Of a DNA stretch of 64,000 nucleotides, positions 44,387-53,964 are shown piece by piece. A model generated the notes under the pieces. It was given only the letters and a program-made list of their open reading frames with translations, ran no database searches and was not told the DNA's origin. This DNA is from Thiomicrorhabdus sediminis. Its GTDB lineage: Bacteria; Pseudomonadota; Gammaproteobacteria; Thiomicrospirales; Thiomicrospiraceae. The DNA lies in NCBI RefSeq assembly GCF_005885815.1, contig NZ_CP040602.1, forward strand, positions 945,630 through 1,009,629, read 5' to 3'. Position 1 is the first letter of the stretch; each line of letters starts with the position of its first letter. A program made the position numbers and the translations under genes.

Positions 44387-45433
44387 CTAAGGTGATGGGT
44401 AGGTATAGCGCTGGTGAATCTGTTCCAGCTGCTCAAGCAGTTCATGGTTGAGCGCTACCTCGATCGATGCGATATTCTCTTTAAGTTGATCCATTGTGGT
44501 TGCTCCGATAATATTCGATGTCACAAACGGGCGCGAATTGACATAAGCCAGCGCCATGGTGGCAGGGCTTAAGTTATGCTCTTTGGCTAAGTCGACATAG
44601 GCTTGAGTCGCGCTGTCCGCCTGTTCGTTAAAGTAGCGGTCAAAACGTGAAAACAAGGTGATACGAGCGCCTTCCGGCCATTGGTTATTGAGGTATTTTC
44701 CGCTTAAAACCCCGAACGCCAGCGGTGAGTAAGCCAGCAGCCCGACATTTTCCTGATGGGCGATTTCCGATAGGCCGACTTCATAGCTGCGGTTCAGCAA
44801 GCTATATGGGTTTTGTACCGAAACGATTTTCTCCAAGCCCATTTTTTCCGCAATTTGGATAAACTTCATGGTCCCCCAGGCGGTTTCATTGGATAGACCT
44901 ATGCTGCGGATTTTGCCTTTTTCAACCTGTTCAGATAAAGCCGCCAAGGTCTCTTCAATCGGAGTTAAATTGGTCGAGTCCTGTTCAGGGTAATCAAAAC
45001 CCAGTTTGCCGAAGAAATTGGTTGGTCGTTCCGGCCAGTGGAGCTGATAAAGATCCAGATAATCTGTCTGTAATCGTTGTAAAGAAGCATCCAATGCCGA
45101 TTCAATGGTTTTTTTATTGAAACGGGTTTGGCCGTTACGGATATGCTCGACAAATTCGGCGGGTCCGGCAATTTTAGAGGCGAGCACCACTTCATTACGG
45201 CGACCATGCTTGGCAAACCAGTTACCGATAATGGTTTCGGTCGCACCATAGGTTTGCGCTTTTGGCGGTACCGAATAGAGTTCGGCGGTATCCCAAAAAT
45301 TAACGCCTCGATCCAAAGCGTAATCCATTTGTGCAAAACCTTCGGCTTGGCTATTTTGTTCGCCCCATGTCATGGTGCCCAAGCAGATTCGGCTGATTTT
45401 AATATCGGTGTGACCCAGTGTTGTGTATTGCAT
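44387..45433 (-). CDS. Tas-like NADP-dependent aldo-keto reductase
   Basis: A 348-residue aldo-keto reductase TIM barrel. GTMTWGEQNSQAEGFAQMDYAL and NFWDTAELY (catalytic Asp and Tyr) begin the protein, VLASKI supplies the Lys and DLYQLHWPER the His; the C-terminal NADP region contains SNIIGATTMDQLKENI. This is the E. coli Tas group. It is divergent from the M20 amidohydrolase gene. Function is general carbonyl reduction; no specific substrate is implied. Confidence 0.9.
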   Translation of the reverse strand: MQYTTLGHTDIKISRICLGTMTWGEQNSQAEGFAQMDYALDRGVNFWDTAELYSVPPKAQTYGATETIIGNWFAKHGRRNEVVLASKIAGPAEFVEHIRNGQTRFNKKTIESALDASLQRLQTDYLDLYQLHWPERPTNFFGKLGFDYPEQDSTNLTPIEETLAALSEQVEKGKIRSIGLSNETAWGTMKFIQIAEKMGLEKIVSVQNPYSLLNRSYEVGLSEIAHQENVGLLAYSPLAFGVLSGKYLNNQWPEGARITLFSRFDRYFNEQADSATQAYVDLAKEHNLSPATMALAYVNSRPFVTSNIIGATTMDQLKENIASIEVALNHELLEQLEQIHQRYTYPSP

Positions 45434-45540
45434 CGTAATGATCCTTATCGCTGTTTTGCTAGAGGGTAAAACAATCGCTCGTTTTTATAAAGTTTAACGT
45501 ATGGTGAAACTATTAAATTTTCTCATTAGACTTTAAAGAT

Positions 45541-45605
45541 GCGTTTTAAAACGCTAGGATGAAAAAAGGCTTTATCTTTTATCTGACAATTGTTTAGCTT
45601 GTCAG
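45541..45605. promoter_or_regulatory. Two inverted repeats upstream of the EctB/sucrose gene run
   Basis: A perfect 14-bp palindrome GCGTTTTAAAACGC (45541-45554) and CTGACAA-N9-TTGTCAG (45583-45605) lie in the divergent region before the M20 gene. They may be operators for the long downstream gene run, perhaps for osmotic or substrate control. No regulator gene is adjacent. Confidence 0.4.
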
Positions 45606-45668
45606 AATGGATTAAACCGGCAGCGAAATGACTTTAATTTCGTGTCGGTTTATTTGTAGGAGTATTGA

Positions 45669-46832
45669 GTGGATTGGCAAAAAGCGGTTAAGCAGGCGAT
45701 TGAATTGCGCCATTGGTTTCATCAGTATCCCGAGCTGAGTTGGCAGGAAGAAAAAACCGCAGCGAAGATTCGTCAATGTTTGGATGATTGGCAAATCGCT
45801 TGGCGTCCTTGTGCCGAACTGGGCACGGTTGCCACCTTGAATGCCGATGCTGAGGGTGAGCATATTGCGTTAAGAGCCGATATGGATGCCTTGCCGATTA
45901 ATGAGTTAAGTGAGCTGGGATTTCGTTCCAAGAATGCCGGCAAGATGCATGCTTGTGGTCATGATGGTCATATGGCGGCGTTACTCGGTACCGCTTTATG
46001 GCTCAAAAGTCATGAAAAGCAATTAAACGGTCCCGTTTCTTTATTGTTTCAGCCCGCAGAAGAGGGCGGGCACGGCGCCAAAAAAATGATTGAAGATGGG
46101 GCTCTAGAGCGGGTTGATAAGATTTTCGGTTGGCATAACTGGCCAGCCATGCCGTTTGGTAAAGCGGTCTGTCCGGATGGAGCGGTGATGTCGGGTAATG
46201 GTAGTTTCCATATTAAGGTGCATGGCCTTGGTGGTCACGCTTCGCAACCGGAGATCTGTCGAGATCCGGTATTGGCCGCCGCCGCCATTACTCTTAATCT
46301 CCAGCAGATTGTCAGTCGTCGTTTACCGCCGCAAGCCGCAGCGGTCGTCAGTGTCACCCATCTTTATGCGCCAAGTGAAGTCAATGTGATTCCGCAAACG
46401 GTTGAGCTTGCTGGCGGTATTCGACTTTCCGCGCCGCGCTGGCGCAAACAGATCAATCAATTGATTACCCAGATAGCCCAGGATACCGCCGCCTCTTATG
46501 GTGTTAGTGCCGAGGTGGATATCCAGTCTCGTTATGAGGCGACCGTGAATCATGCCGAACCTGCCCAGCAGTTTCGAAACTTATTAGTCGAAGAATTAGG
46601 GGAAGGGTTTGATAATGTCGATTTAATGGTGCCGATTATGGCCTCGGAAGACTTCAGTTATTACCTGAATGAAGTTCCGGGTTGTTTTGCCTTGATCGGT
46701 ATGGCGGAGCAAGAGGATATCGATGCCAAATACCATTTTTCTTGCCATAACCCGAGTTATCAATTCAATGATCGCTTAATTGATTTGGTGATGCGTCTAT
46801 TTTGTAAAACAGTAGGTCTAAAAGTGTCTTAG
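45669..46832 (+). CDS. M20-family amidohydrolase (aminoacylase/hippurate hydrolase type)
   Basis: A 387-residue metal amidohydrolase that removes acyl groups from amino acids. HACGHDGHMAALLG near residue 97 and QPAEEGGHGAKKMIEDGAL hold the metal ligands and catalytic Glu; the dimerisation domain follows and the C-terminal SCHNPSYQF is typical. The start is GTG at 45669, six bases after TAGGAG. It is the first gene of the EctB-like run, where it could remove an acyl group from an acylated diaminobutyrate, a role filled by DoeB in known ectoine degraders. That assignment is inference. Confidence 0.85.
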   Translation: MDWQKAVKQAIELRHWFHQYPELSWQEEKTAAKIRQCLDDWQIAWRPCAELGTVATLNADAEGEHIALRADMDALPINELSELGFRSKNAGKMHACGHDGHMAALLGTALWLKSHEKQLNGPVSLLFQPAEEGGHGAKKMIEDGALERVDKIFGWHNWPAMPFGKAVCPDGAVMSGNGSFHIKVHGLGGHASQPEICRDPVLAAAAITLNLQQIVSRRLPPQAAAVVSVTHLYAPSEVNVIPQTVELAGGIRLSAPRWRKQINQLITQIAQDTAASYGVSAEVDIQSRYEATVNHAEPAQQFRNLLVEELGEGFDNVDLMVPIMASEDFSYYLNEVPGCFALIGMAEQEDIDAKYHFSCHNPSYQFNDRLIDLVMRLFCKTVGLKVS

Positions 46833-46922
46833 CATTGCCTTGGTCTATTTAGTGCTTTAATCCTATTGTTCGCCCTAAAAAGGAAAGAATCAACAGAAAC
46901 CTACTCATATTAAGGAGGTATT

Positions 46923-48173
46923 ATGGATTGGTTTGAAGCTTATGAGTCCGACATTAGAGCCTATAGTAGAGCTTATCCTGCTGTATTTGTATCAGGAGAT
47001 AACGCTCGTCAAGTTGATGAGGAGGGCAAAGTCTATATAGACTTTTATTCTGGTGCAGGAGTGCTTAATTTTGGACATAATAATTCCAAAATGACTGATG
47101 CCATGGTTGATTACCTGCAATCCGGCGGCGTTATCCATACTTTGGACATGATGACGCCCCCGAAACGAGAGTTTATCCAAGCTTTTGTTGAAACCATTCT
47201 TAAACCCCGCAATATGAATTACAAGCTCCAGTTTATGGGGCCAACCGGAACCAACGCCGTTGAAGCGGCACTCAAGTTAGCACGTAAGGTCACAGGTCGC
47301 GAACAGGTGGTCGCTTTTACCCAAGGTTTTCACGGTATGACTCTGGGGGCACTGGCTTGCACCGCGAACCGTTATTTTCGCAATGCCGCCGGTGTTTCTC
47401 TAGAAAACGTTTATCGATGGCCATTTGAGACACATGATGGCGGCGGTGTTGAAAGTATCGAGACCTTAGCTGCTATTTATAAAAACAGCTCTTCCGGTAC
47501 CGAATTGCCGGCGGCCTTTATTGTCGAAGTGGTTCAAGCCGAAGGCGGTGTCAATGTCGCTTCAAGCGAATGGCTGCAAGCCTTGCAAAAACTCGCCAAA
47601 GAACTCGGTGCCTTATTGATTATTGATGATATTCAAGCTGGTTGTGGTCGTACCGGACATTATTTCAGTTTTGAAGAAATGGGGGTAGAGCCTGATATCA
47701 TCACCCTAGCCAAAGGTATTGGTGGTATGGGAACGCCGATGGCGATGAACCTAGTTAAACCGGAACATGATAAACACTGGCAGCCGGGGGAACATACCGG
47801 CACCTTTAGAGGCCAGAACTTGTCGTTTGTCGCCGGTCGTGAAGCGCTGCGTTATTTTGAAGATGATGATTTGCTTGATGAGGTGCATCGTAAAGGCGAA
47901 GTGATGCGCAATGCATTAGAGGCCATCGCTGAAAGATATCCCAATGAAAACATGCAAGTTCGCGGTAAAGGCATGATGCAAGCCTTGGATATCGGCGATG
48001 GCACCTTGGCTAAGGCGGTCGCCAAAGACTGTTTTGAACACGGCATGCTATTTGGCCCTTGCGGTATAGGTGGTGAAGTGATGAAGCTGATACCACCTTT
48101 GACTATCCCGGATGAAGACCTTTATGAAGGTCTTGAGATTTTTGCCCAGTCTATTGAACGTCAACTGAATTGA
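46923..48173 (+). CDS. ectB: EctB-like diaminobutyrate aminotransferase
   Basis: A 416-residue class III PLP transaminase. It resembles EctB of Halomonas closely: an AYSR-type start (IRAYSRAYPAVF), PTGTNAVEAALKLARK, LLIIDDIQAGCGRTG and the PLP lysine near residue 264 in LAKGIGG. EctB interconverts aspartate semialdehyde and 2,4-diaminobutyrate; the degradative DoeD does the reverse. Genes for EctA and EctC are not in this window. A perfect AAGGAGGT ribosome site precedes the ATG. Neighbours (M24 hydrolase, aldehyde dehydrogenase) suggest the degradative direction, but synthesis cannot be excluded. Confidence 0.85.
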   Translation: MDWFEAYESDIRAYSRAYPAVFVSGDNARQVDEEGKVYIDFYSGAGVLNFGHNNSKMTDAMVDYLQSGGVIHTLDMMTPPKREFIQAFVETILKPRNMNYKLQFMGPTGTNAVEAALKLARKVTGREQVVAFTQGFHGMTLGALACTANRYFRNAAGVSLENVYRWPFETHDGGGVESIETLAAIYKNSSSGTELPAAFIVEVVQAEGGVNVASSEWLQALQKLAKELGALLIIDDIQAGCGRTGHYFSFEEMGVEPDIITLAKGIGGMGTPMAMNLVKPEHDKHWQPGEHTGTFRGQNLSFVAGREALRYFEDDDLLDEVHRKGEVMRNALEAIAERYPNENMQVRGKGMMQALDIGDGTLAKAVAKDCFEHGMLFGPCGIGGEVMKLIPPLTIPDEDLYEGLEIFAQSIERQLN

Positions 48174-48186
48174 AAAGGAGAACACT

Positions 48187-49467
48187 ATGCGTGAAAGAGA
48201 TGATATGACTTTTCCTTTTTCTGAATATCAGCGTCGCGTCAATGAGCTAAGAGGCCGCATGGCAGAACGTCTATTGGATGCGGTGATTATTTCCGATGCA
48301 GAAAATATTTTATACTTGACCGATTACCAGACCACCGGTTATTCATTCTTCCAAGCCTTGGTTGTACCCTTGGAAGGCGAGCCCTTTATGGTGACTCGTA
48401 AGCTCGAAGAATCCAATGTTATTCACCGTACCTGGGTGGAAATCACCCGTCCTTTTCCAGATACCGGTGATGCGATTCAGGTTTTGATCAGCTCTTTGGT
48501 CGAATTCGGCTTAGCCGGCAAAACCATCGGTTATGAACGCAATTCCTACTATTTTAATGCCTATCACCAGGATGTATTCCGCACCTCGTTTGTGCGCAGC
48601 CGTTTAATGGATTGTTTCGGGATTGTCGAGCAGAGCCGTATCTGTAAATCCGAATACGAGCTTGAGGTCATGAGAAAGGCCGCGCTAGCCACCAAGGCGG
48701 GAATGAAAGCCGGGCTGGATGCGGTGCAAGCCGGTGTTACCGAAAACGAGATTGGCGGGGCGATTAGTCAGGCGATGTTTGCTGCCGGTGGCGAAATTCC
48801 GGCGGTGATGCCTTATGTGACCTCCGGGCCGAGAACCATGATCGGTCATGCTTCCTGGGAAGGGCGTACCGTCCAGCCCGGTGAACATGTGTTTATTGAA
48901 ATAGCCGGTAGTTACCGTAAATACCATACGGCAATGATGCGCACCGCGATCTGTGGTGAACTTTCCGATAGTATGTATGAAGCGCAAGAAGTCATGAAAA
49001 AAGCGCTCAGTTGGCTGAGAAGTGAACTGCGTCCGGGCATGACGGTTTCCGATGTCGACCGCATGGTGCGCAGCATCCTGCATGAAAATAAAGTCGGCGC
49101 GCGTTTGATTACCCGTTCCGGCTATTCGATCGGCATCGCTTTCCCGCCGTCTTGGGATGAGGGGTATATCCTTAGTCTTAACCAGGGGCAATCCGATGTC
49201 TTAAAACCGGGCATGACATTTCATGTAATTCCTTGGTTATGGGGCGTTGATGGCGATAAGACCTGCGGTATTTCCGATACCTTCTATATTACCGAAGATG
49301 GCTGCGGTTCTTTCTTTGATGATTTTGATCAGGATTTTGTTATTAAACCTTCCGGTGCCTCGGCGTCTTCCGGCAAAAAAAGTTTGGAGATTGCCGGCAA
49401 AATTGAGCCCAAAACCAAGCTGGTGAACAAAGATTCTGCTGACAAAAAACACAAGAAAGTGAAATAA
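48187..49467 (+). CDS. M24-fold ectoine-hydrolase-like (DoeA/EutD) protein
   Basis: A 426-residue pita-bread hydrolase of the M24 family. The N-terminal creatinase-like domain (residues ~8-160) precedes the M24 domain. The usual metal aspartates are absent: FIEIAGSYRKYHTAMMRT stands where D...D would be, as in the non-metal members creatinase and ectoine hydrolase. Next to an EctB-like transaminase, DoeA/EutD (ectoine ring opening) is the best guess; creatinase is an alternative. A Lys-rich, low-complexity tail of ~40 residues is unusual. AAAAGGAG precedes the ATG. Confidence 0.75.
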   Translation: MRERDDMTFPFSEYQRRVNELRGRMAERLLDAVIISDAENILYLTDYQTTGYSFFQALVVPLEGEPFMVTRKLEESNVIHRTWVEITRPFPDTGDAIQVLISSLVEFGLAGKTIGYERNSYYFNAYHQDVFRTSFVRSRLMDCFGIVEQSRICKSEYELEVMRKAALATKAGMKAGLDAVQAGVTENEIGGAISQAMFAAGGEIPAVMPYVTSGPRTMIGHASWEGRTVQPGEHVFIEIAGSYRKYHTAMMRTAICGELSDSMYEAQEVMKKALSWLRSELRPGMTVSDVDRMVRSILHENKVGARLITRSGYSIGIAFPPSWDEGYILSLNQGQSDVLKPGMTFHVIPWLWGVDGDKTCGISDTFYITEDGCGSFFDDFDQDFVIKPSGASASSGKKSLEIAGKIEPKTKLVNKDSADKKHKKVK

Positions 49468-49486
49468 ATCCTAAAAGGAGAGGTCG

Positions 49487-50860
49487 ATGTTAATAGCAAC
49501 CAATCCAGCCACCGGTGAAGAGGTGCATCGCTTTGCACCAATGGGTGACAAACAACTGTTACAAGCGGTGGAAAAATCCGCACAAGCCTTTAAATCATGG
49601 AGGCGTACCCGTTTTGCTGAACGTGCCGAGGTTTTGCAAAAAGCTGCGACCTTTATGCGTGAAGACAAAGAACGTCTGGCTCGTTTAATGACCATCGAGA
49701 TGGGCAAGCCGATTAATGAAGCCTATGGCGAGGTGGAGAAAGCGGCCTGGTGCGCCGAGCATTATGCACAAAATGCCGAGCAATATCTGTCAGCCGTCAG
49801 TTTGCCTTCCGATGCCAGCGAGAGTTATGTGCAGCATTTACCATTGGGGCCTTTATTAGGGGTGTTGCCGTGGAATGCGCCTTTCTGGTTAGCGTTTCGT
49901 TTTTGTGCACCAGCGCTGATGGCGGGCAATACCTGTTTAATGAAACATGACGAACATGTTCCGGCTTGTGCCATCGCCATTGCCGAGGTGTTCGATAAGA
50001 TCGGTGCGCCGCCAGGCATTATGCAGAATTTGCCGATTCATCGTGACCAGGTGGAAATGGTGATTAAGCATGATGCGGTGCAGGCGGTCTCCTTAACCGG
50101 TTCGAGCCGTGCCGGTTCTCAGGTTGCCGCTTTGGCGGCTTCGCAAATCAAACCGGCGGTATTGGAGCTTGGCGGCTCCGATCCGAGTATTGTGTTGGCT
50201 GATGCCGATATTGATGCGGCGGTCGAAGTATTGGCTCTGTCGCGTATTATCAATGCCGGGCAATCCTGTATTGCGGCAAAACGTCTGATTGTCGAAGCGC
50301 CGGTATATGATGAGTTTATTGCCAAATTGCACAGCAAATTAGCACTATTGAAAATGGGCGATCCAAGTGACCCGAGCACGCAGGTTGGCCCTATCGCTCG
50401 TCCGGATCTGCGTGATGGCTTACATCGCCAGGTGAAAATGAGCATTGAACAAGGTGCTAAGTGTCTGCTTGGTGGCGAGATACCCGATATGCCGGGTTAT
50501 TTTTATCCGGTGACTCTGTTGGTCGATGTCACTCCAGAAATGCAGGCGTCTTGTGAAGAGACGTTTGGCCCGATTGCGGTGGTCATGAAAGCCGAGTCGG
50601 CGGAACAGGCGTTGGCAATCGCCAATGATACGCCTTATGGGTTAGCGGCATCCATTTGGACAGCCGATATTAGCAAGGCACGGGAGATGGCGACGCAAAT
50701 CGAAGCCGGTCAGGTGACCATTAACGGTATCGTTAAAACCGATCCGCGTTTGCCTAGTGGCGGCATTAAACGTTCCGGTTATGGTCGTGAATTGGGTCCT
50801 CACGGCATTATGGAGTTTGTCAATGTCCAGCAAATCTGGATAGGGCCTAATACGCAATAG
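49487..50860 (+). CDS. Aldehyde dehydrogenase (succinate-semialdehyde type; DoeC-like role)
   Basis: A 457-residue NAD(P) aldehyde dehydrogenase of the Sad/YneI (GabD1) type. The catalytic Glu lies in LELGGSDP and the nucleophile Cys in NAGQSCIAAKR; the cofactor motif is SLTGSSRAGSQVA. Beside an EctB-like transaminase it could oxidise aspartate semialdehyde to aspartate, as DoeC does; succinate semialdehyde is the other natural candidate. AAAAGGAG precedes the ATG. The sucrose synthase genes start 24 bases later on the same strand. Confidence 0.88.
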   Translation: MLIATNPATGEEVHRFAPMGDKQLLQAVEKSAQAFKSWRRTRFAERAEVLQKAATFMREDKERLARLMTIEMGKPINEAYGEVEKAAWCAEHYAQNAEQYLSAVSLPSDASESYVQHLPLGPLLGVLPWNAPFWLAFRFCAPALMAGNTCLMKHDEHVPACAIAIAEVFDKIGAPPGIMQNLPIHRDQVEMVIKHDAVQAVSLTGSSRAGSQVAALAASQIKPAVLELGGSDPSIVLADADIDAAVEVLALSRIINAGQSCIAAKRLIVEAPVYDEFIAKLHSKLALLKMGDPSDPSTQVGPIARPDLRDGLHRQVKMSIEQGAKCLLGGEIPDMPGYFYPVTLLVDVTPEMQASCEETFGPIAVVMKAESAEQALAIANDTPYGLAASIWTADISKAREMATQIEAGQVTINGIVKTDPRLPSGGIKRSGYGRELGPHGIMEFVNVQQIWIGPNTQ

Positions 50861-50883
50861 AAAATAGCCTGAGGGGGTATGGT

Positions 50884-53103
50884 TTGAGTGACAATTTGAA
50901 AGACAATTTGCATTCCGAATCCGAATCGAAATACGGCTCAAAAAATGGATTTCATATCGCTTTGATAAGCGTGCATGGCTTAATTCGTGGTAATAACTTG
51001 GAACTGGGTCGTGATGCCGATACTGGCGGGCAGACTCTGTATGTGGTGGAGTTGGCGCAAGCCTTGACCGCGCGTCCTGAAGTGGCCAAGGTTGAGCTTT
51101 TTACACGTTTAGTCAGGGATGAAAATGTTGATTCGGACTATGCTCAACCGGTTGAGCAACTCAACGATAAATTATCGATTGTCAGGATTGAAGCAGGTCC
51201 TGACGAGTATATATTCAAGGAACAGCTTTGGGATTATCTCGATAGTTTTACCGATAACATGATGGATTATTTTCGCGAGCAAAAATCCTATCCGCATATC
51301 TTCCATAGCCATTATGCCGATGCCGGTTATGTCGGTGGTCAATTAGCCAATCAACTTTCCATTCCTTTAGTGCATACCGGGCACTCTCTGGGACGGGTAA
51401 AACGTTCGCGGCTGATTGCCAACGGTTTGTCTTCAATAGAGATTGAAAATGTCTACCATATGAGTCGGCGAATAGATGCCGAAGAATTTGTTCTTGCCAG
51501 TGCCGAACGGGTGATTACCAGCACCAATCAGGAGATTGAAGAACAGTATGAAATCTATGATTTCTATCAGCCCGAGCAGATGCGAGTGATACCACCCGGT
51601 ACCGACTTGAGTCAATTTCAGCCACCTGATTCGAATAACGCTGAGGAATTGCATTCGGAGTTACACCAGCGTATGACCTATTCTTTAACGCAACCGGATA
51701 AACCGATTATCCTTGCGCTTTCGCGTCCCGATCCGCGTAAAAATATCGCCTGTTTAATAAAAGCCTACGGAAAATCCAAAGCGTTGCAGCAGTTAGCCAA
51801 CTTGGTGATTATTGCCGGTAATAGAGATAATGTCGAAGACTTGGAAAGTGGTGCCCAGCAGGTATTTAACGATATTTGGAGGATGATCGATCGTTATGAT
51901 CTGTATGGCAAGGTGGCGATGCCTAAGCACCACTCACGCAATGAAGTCAGTAATATCTATCGGATTGCCGCAGCCTCCGGCGGGGTTTTTGTCAATCCTG
52001 CCTTGACCGAGCCTTTCGGTTTGACATTAATCGAGGCGGCCGCTTCCGGGTTGCCGATTGTCGCCACAGAAGATGGTGGGCCAAGAGATATCACCAAAAA
52101 TTGCCATAACGGTATTTTGATCGATCCACTTGAAGCCAATACGATTGTTGATGCACTGTTAGAGCTTTTCCAGCAGCCGCAAAAACGTCAGAAGATGATT
52201 GAAAACGGCTTGCAGGGCGTGCATAAATATTATTCTTGGCAGGCTCATGCCGAGCAGTATATGACATTGATTACGCCATTGATTGAAAACTCTGAACGAC
52301 TTGAGCGTCAGGTTATCGAGCGGCGTTCGGTACTTTATCGAGACCGCGCGATTGTCACCAGTCTTGACCAGAACTTGATGGGAGATCCGCAGTCGCTGCA
52401 GAAATTAATGGCGATGATCAAGCAGCACCGCAAATCGACTGCGTTTATCGTTTCCACCTCCCGGCGCCTGGATTCAGCGTTGCGCTTATTGAAGCATTAT
52501 CAGATTCCCGAGCCTGATGTATTGATTACCAGTCTGGGAACCGAAATCAACTATGCACCGAAACTGACTAAAGATGAACATTGGAATAAACATATTGATT
52601 TTCATTGGCAACCCCATAAAGTGCGCGCCTTACTCGATGATCATCCCGGGTTGTACCTGCAACCGCGCTCTGAACAGACTCCCTATAAATTAAGTTATTA
52701 CCTGAATGCCGATATTACCGATGTCGAGCATATCAAAGGCATTCTGCATGAAGAGGATCATGCCGTGCATGTTGAGTTCTCCTTTGGTAAGTACCTCGAT
52801 ATCGTGCCAATTCGTGCCTCCAAAGGGCAGGCGTTACGCTATGTGGCGGATTGCCGCCAGATTCCATTGGAGAGAATTCTGGTAATCGGCGGTTCCGGTG
52901 CCGATGAGGATATGATGCGCGGCAATACTTTGGCTGCTGTGGTGGCTAACCGTCATAACGAAGAGTTATCGCAATTGCATGATATTGAACGTATTTATTA
53001 TGCCAAAAACAGTTATCAGGACGGCATTATCGAAGCGATCGAATACTATGATTTTTTCGGTGAATGTCGCGTCCCTGAAGAGAGTAGAGAGCAGAGCGCG
53101 TGA
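50884..53103 (+). CDS. sps: Sucrose-phosphate synthase
   Basis: A 739-residue enzyme joining a GT4 glycosyltransferase (residues ~15-470) to a C-terminal HAD-like domain (~480-730). RDADTGGQTLYVVELAQAL, the GHSLGRVKR stretch, SRPDPRKNI and NPALTEPFGLTLIEAAASG are hallmark residues. It makes sucrose-6-phosphate from UDP-glucose and fructose-6-phosphate. The HAD part seems to lack the first DxD nucleophile, so dephosphorylation is left to the next gene. A TTG start at 50884 follows GAGGGGG. It overlaps spp. Confidence 0.93.
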   Translation: MSDNLKDNLHSESESKYGSKNGFHIALISVHGLIRGNNLELGRDADTGGQTLYVVELAQALTARPEVAKVELFTRLVRDENVDSDYAQPVEQLNDKLSIVRIEAGPDEYIFKEQLWDYLDSFTDNMMDYFREQKSYPHIFHSHYADAGYVGGQLANQLSIPLVHTGHSLGRVKRSRLIANGLSSIEIENVYHMSRRIDAEEFVLASAERVITSTNQEIEEQYEIYDFYQPEQMRVIPPGTDLSQFQPPDSNNAEELHSELHQRMTYSLTQPDKPIILALSRPDPRKNIACLIKAYGKSKALQQLANLVIIAGNRDNVEDLESGAQQVFNDIWRMIDRYDLYGKVAMPKHHSRNEVSNIYRIAAASGGVFVNPALTEPFGLTLIEAAASGLPIVATEDGGPRDITKNCHNGILIDPLEANTIVDALLELFQQPQKRQKMIENGLQGVHKYYSWQAHAEQYMTLITPLIENSERLERQVIERRSVLYRDRAIVTSLDQNLMGDPQSLQKLMAMIKQHRKSTAFIVSTSRRLDSALRLLKHYQIPEPDVLITSLGTEINYAPKLTKDEHWNKHIDFHWQPHKVRALLDDHPGLYLQPRSEQTPYKLSYYLNADITDVEHIKGILHEEDHAVHVEFSFGKYLDIVPIRASKGQALRYVADCRQIPLERILVIGGSGADEDMMRGNTLAAVVANRHNEELSQLHDIERIYYAKNSYQDGIIEAIEYYDFFGECRVPEESREQSA

Positions 53104-53957
53104 ATAAAATCTTATTGTGTACCGATATGGACAGAACCGTGATTCCTAACGGTTTACAGCCCGAATCAAGCAATGCTAGGCAGCGCTTCAAAGAGTTATG
53201 TGCATTGCCATCCTTGCAGCTGGTTTATGTCACTGGCCGGCATTTGCAGTTGATGCAACAGGCGATTAGCGATTATGACTTGCCAGCGGCGGATTATGCC
53301 ATCACCGATGTGGGAACACGTATCTATTATCGAGAGGATAGCAACTGGTGTTTATTGCCATCGTGGCAAGAGGAAATCGATCAGGATTGGGCGCATATCC
53401 AACCTAAGGAGGTATTTGACCGTTTAGCGTCAATAGTTGGAATGACGGCACAGGAAAGCGCAAAACAGAATAAACATAAAATCAGTTTTTATATCGATTT
53501 AAGGGTTTGCAATGAAAAGGATTGTTTGGCGCAAGTGGCGCAGCGCCTAGCTGACTTGAATATGCGAAGCAATCTGATTTGGAGTATCGATGAATTCACC
53601 GGTACCGGTTTATTGGATATCCTGCCGGCAACAGCCAATAAGCTGCACGCCATTAGATTTTTACAGCAACAACTCGGTTATGCTGATCGAGAGCTGGTTT
53701 TTGCCGGTGATAGCGGTAATGATTTGGAGGTTTTGAGTAGTTCGGTGCAAGCGGTCCTGGTGGCCAATGCCAGCGATGCGGTCAAATCCCAGGCACAAGC
53801 TTTGGCCGCTCGGCAGCAAAATGGCAATAGGCTGTATTTGGCGACCAATCAAAACGATGCTTGCGGTAACTACAGTGCCGGTGTGTTACAGGGGGTGTTG
53901 CATTATATGCCCGCATTGAAAAAGCAATTGGAAAATCATTTTTTGTCTAAAGGGTAA
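53100..53957 (+). CDS. spp: Sucrose-6-phosphate phosphatase
   Basis: A 285-residue HAD phosphatase that removes the phosphate from sucrose-6-phosphate. The nucleophile motif DMDRT is at residues 9-13, VTGRH (motif II region) near 45, and GDSGND (motif IV) near 203. The GTG start at 53100 overlaps the sps stop. Length and cap domain match the family. Expression is coupled with sps. Confidence 0.9.
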   Translation: MNKILLCTDMDRTVIPNGLQPESSNARQRFKELCALPSLQLVYVTGRHLQLMQQAISDYDLPAADYAITDVGTRIYYREDSNWCLLPSWQEEIDQDWAHIQPKEVFDRLASIVGMTAQESAKQNKHKISFYIDLRVCNEKDCLAQVAQRLADLNMRSNLIWSIDEFTGTGLLDILPATANKLHAIRFLQQQLGYADRELVFAGDSGNDLEVLSSSVQAVLVANASDAVKSQAQALAARQQNGNRLYLATNQNDACGNYSAGVLQGVLHYMPALKKQLENHFLSKG

Positions 53958-53964
53958 GGATGCA

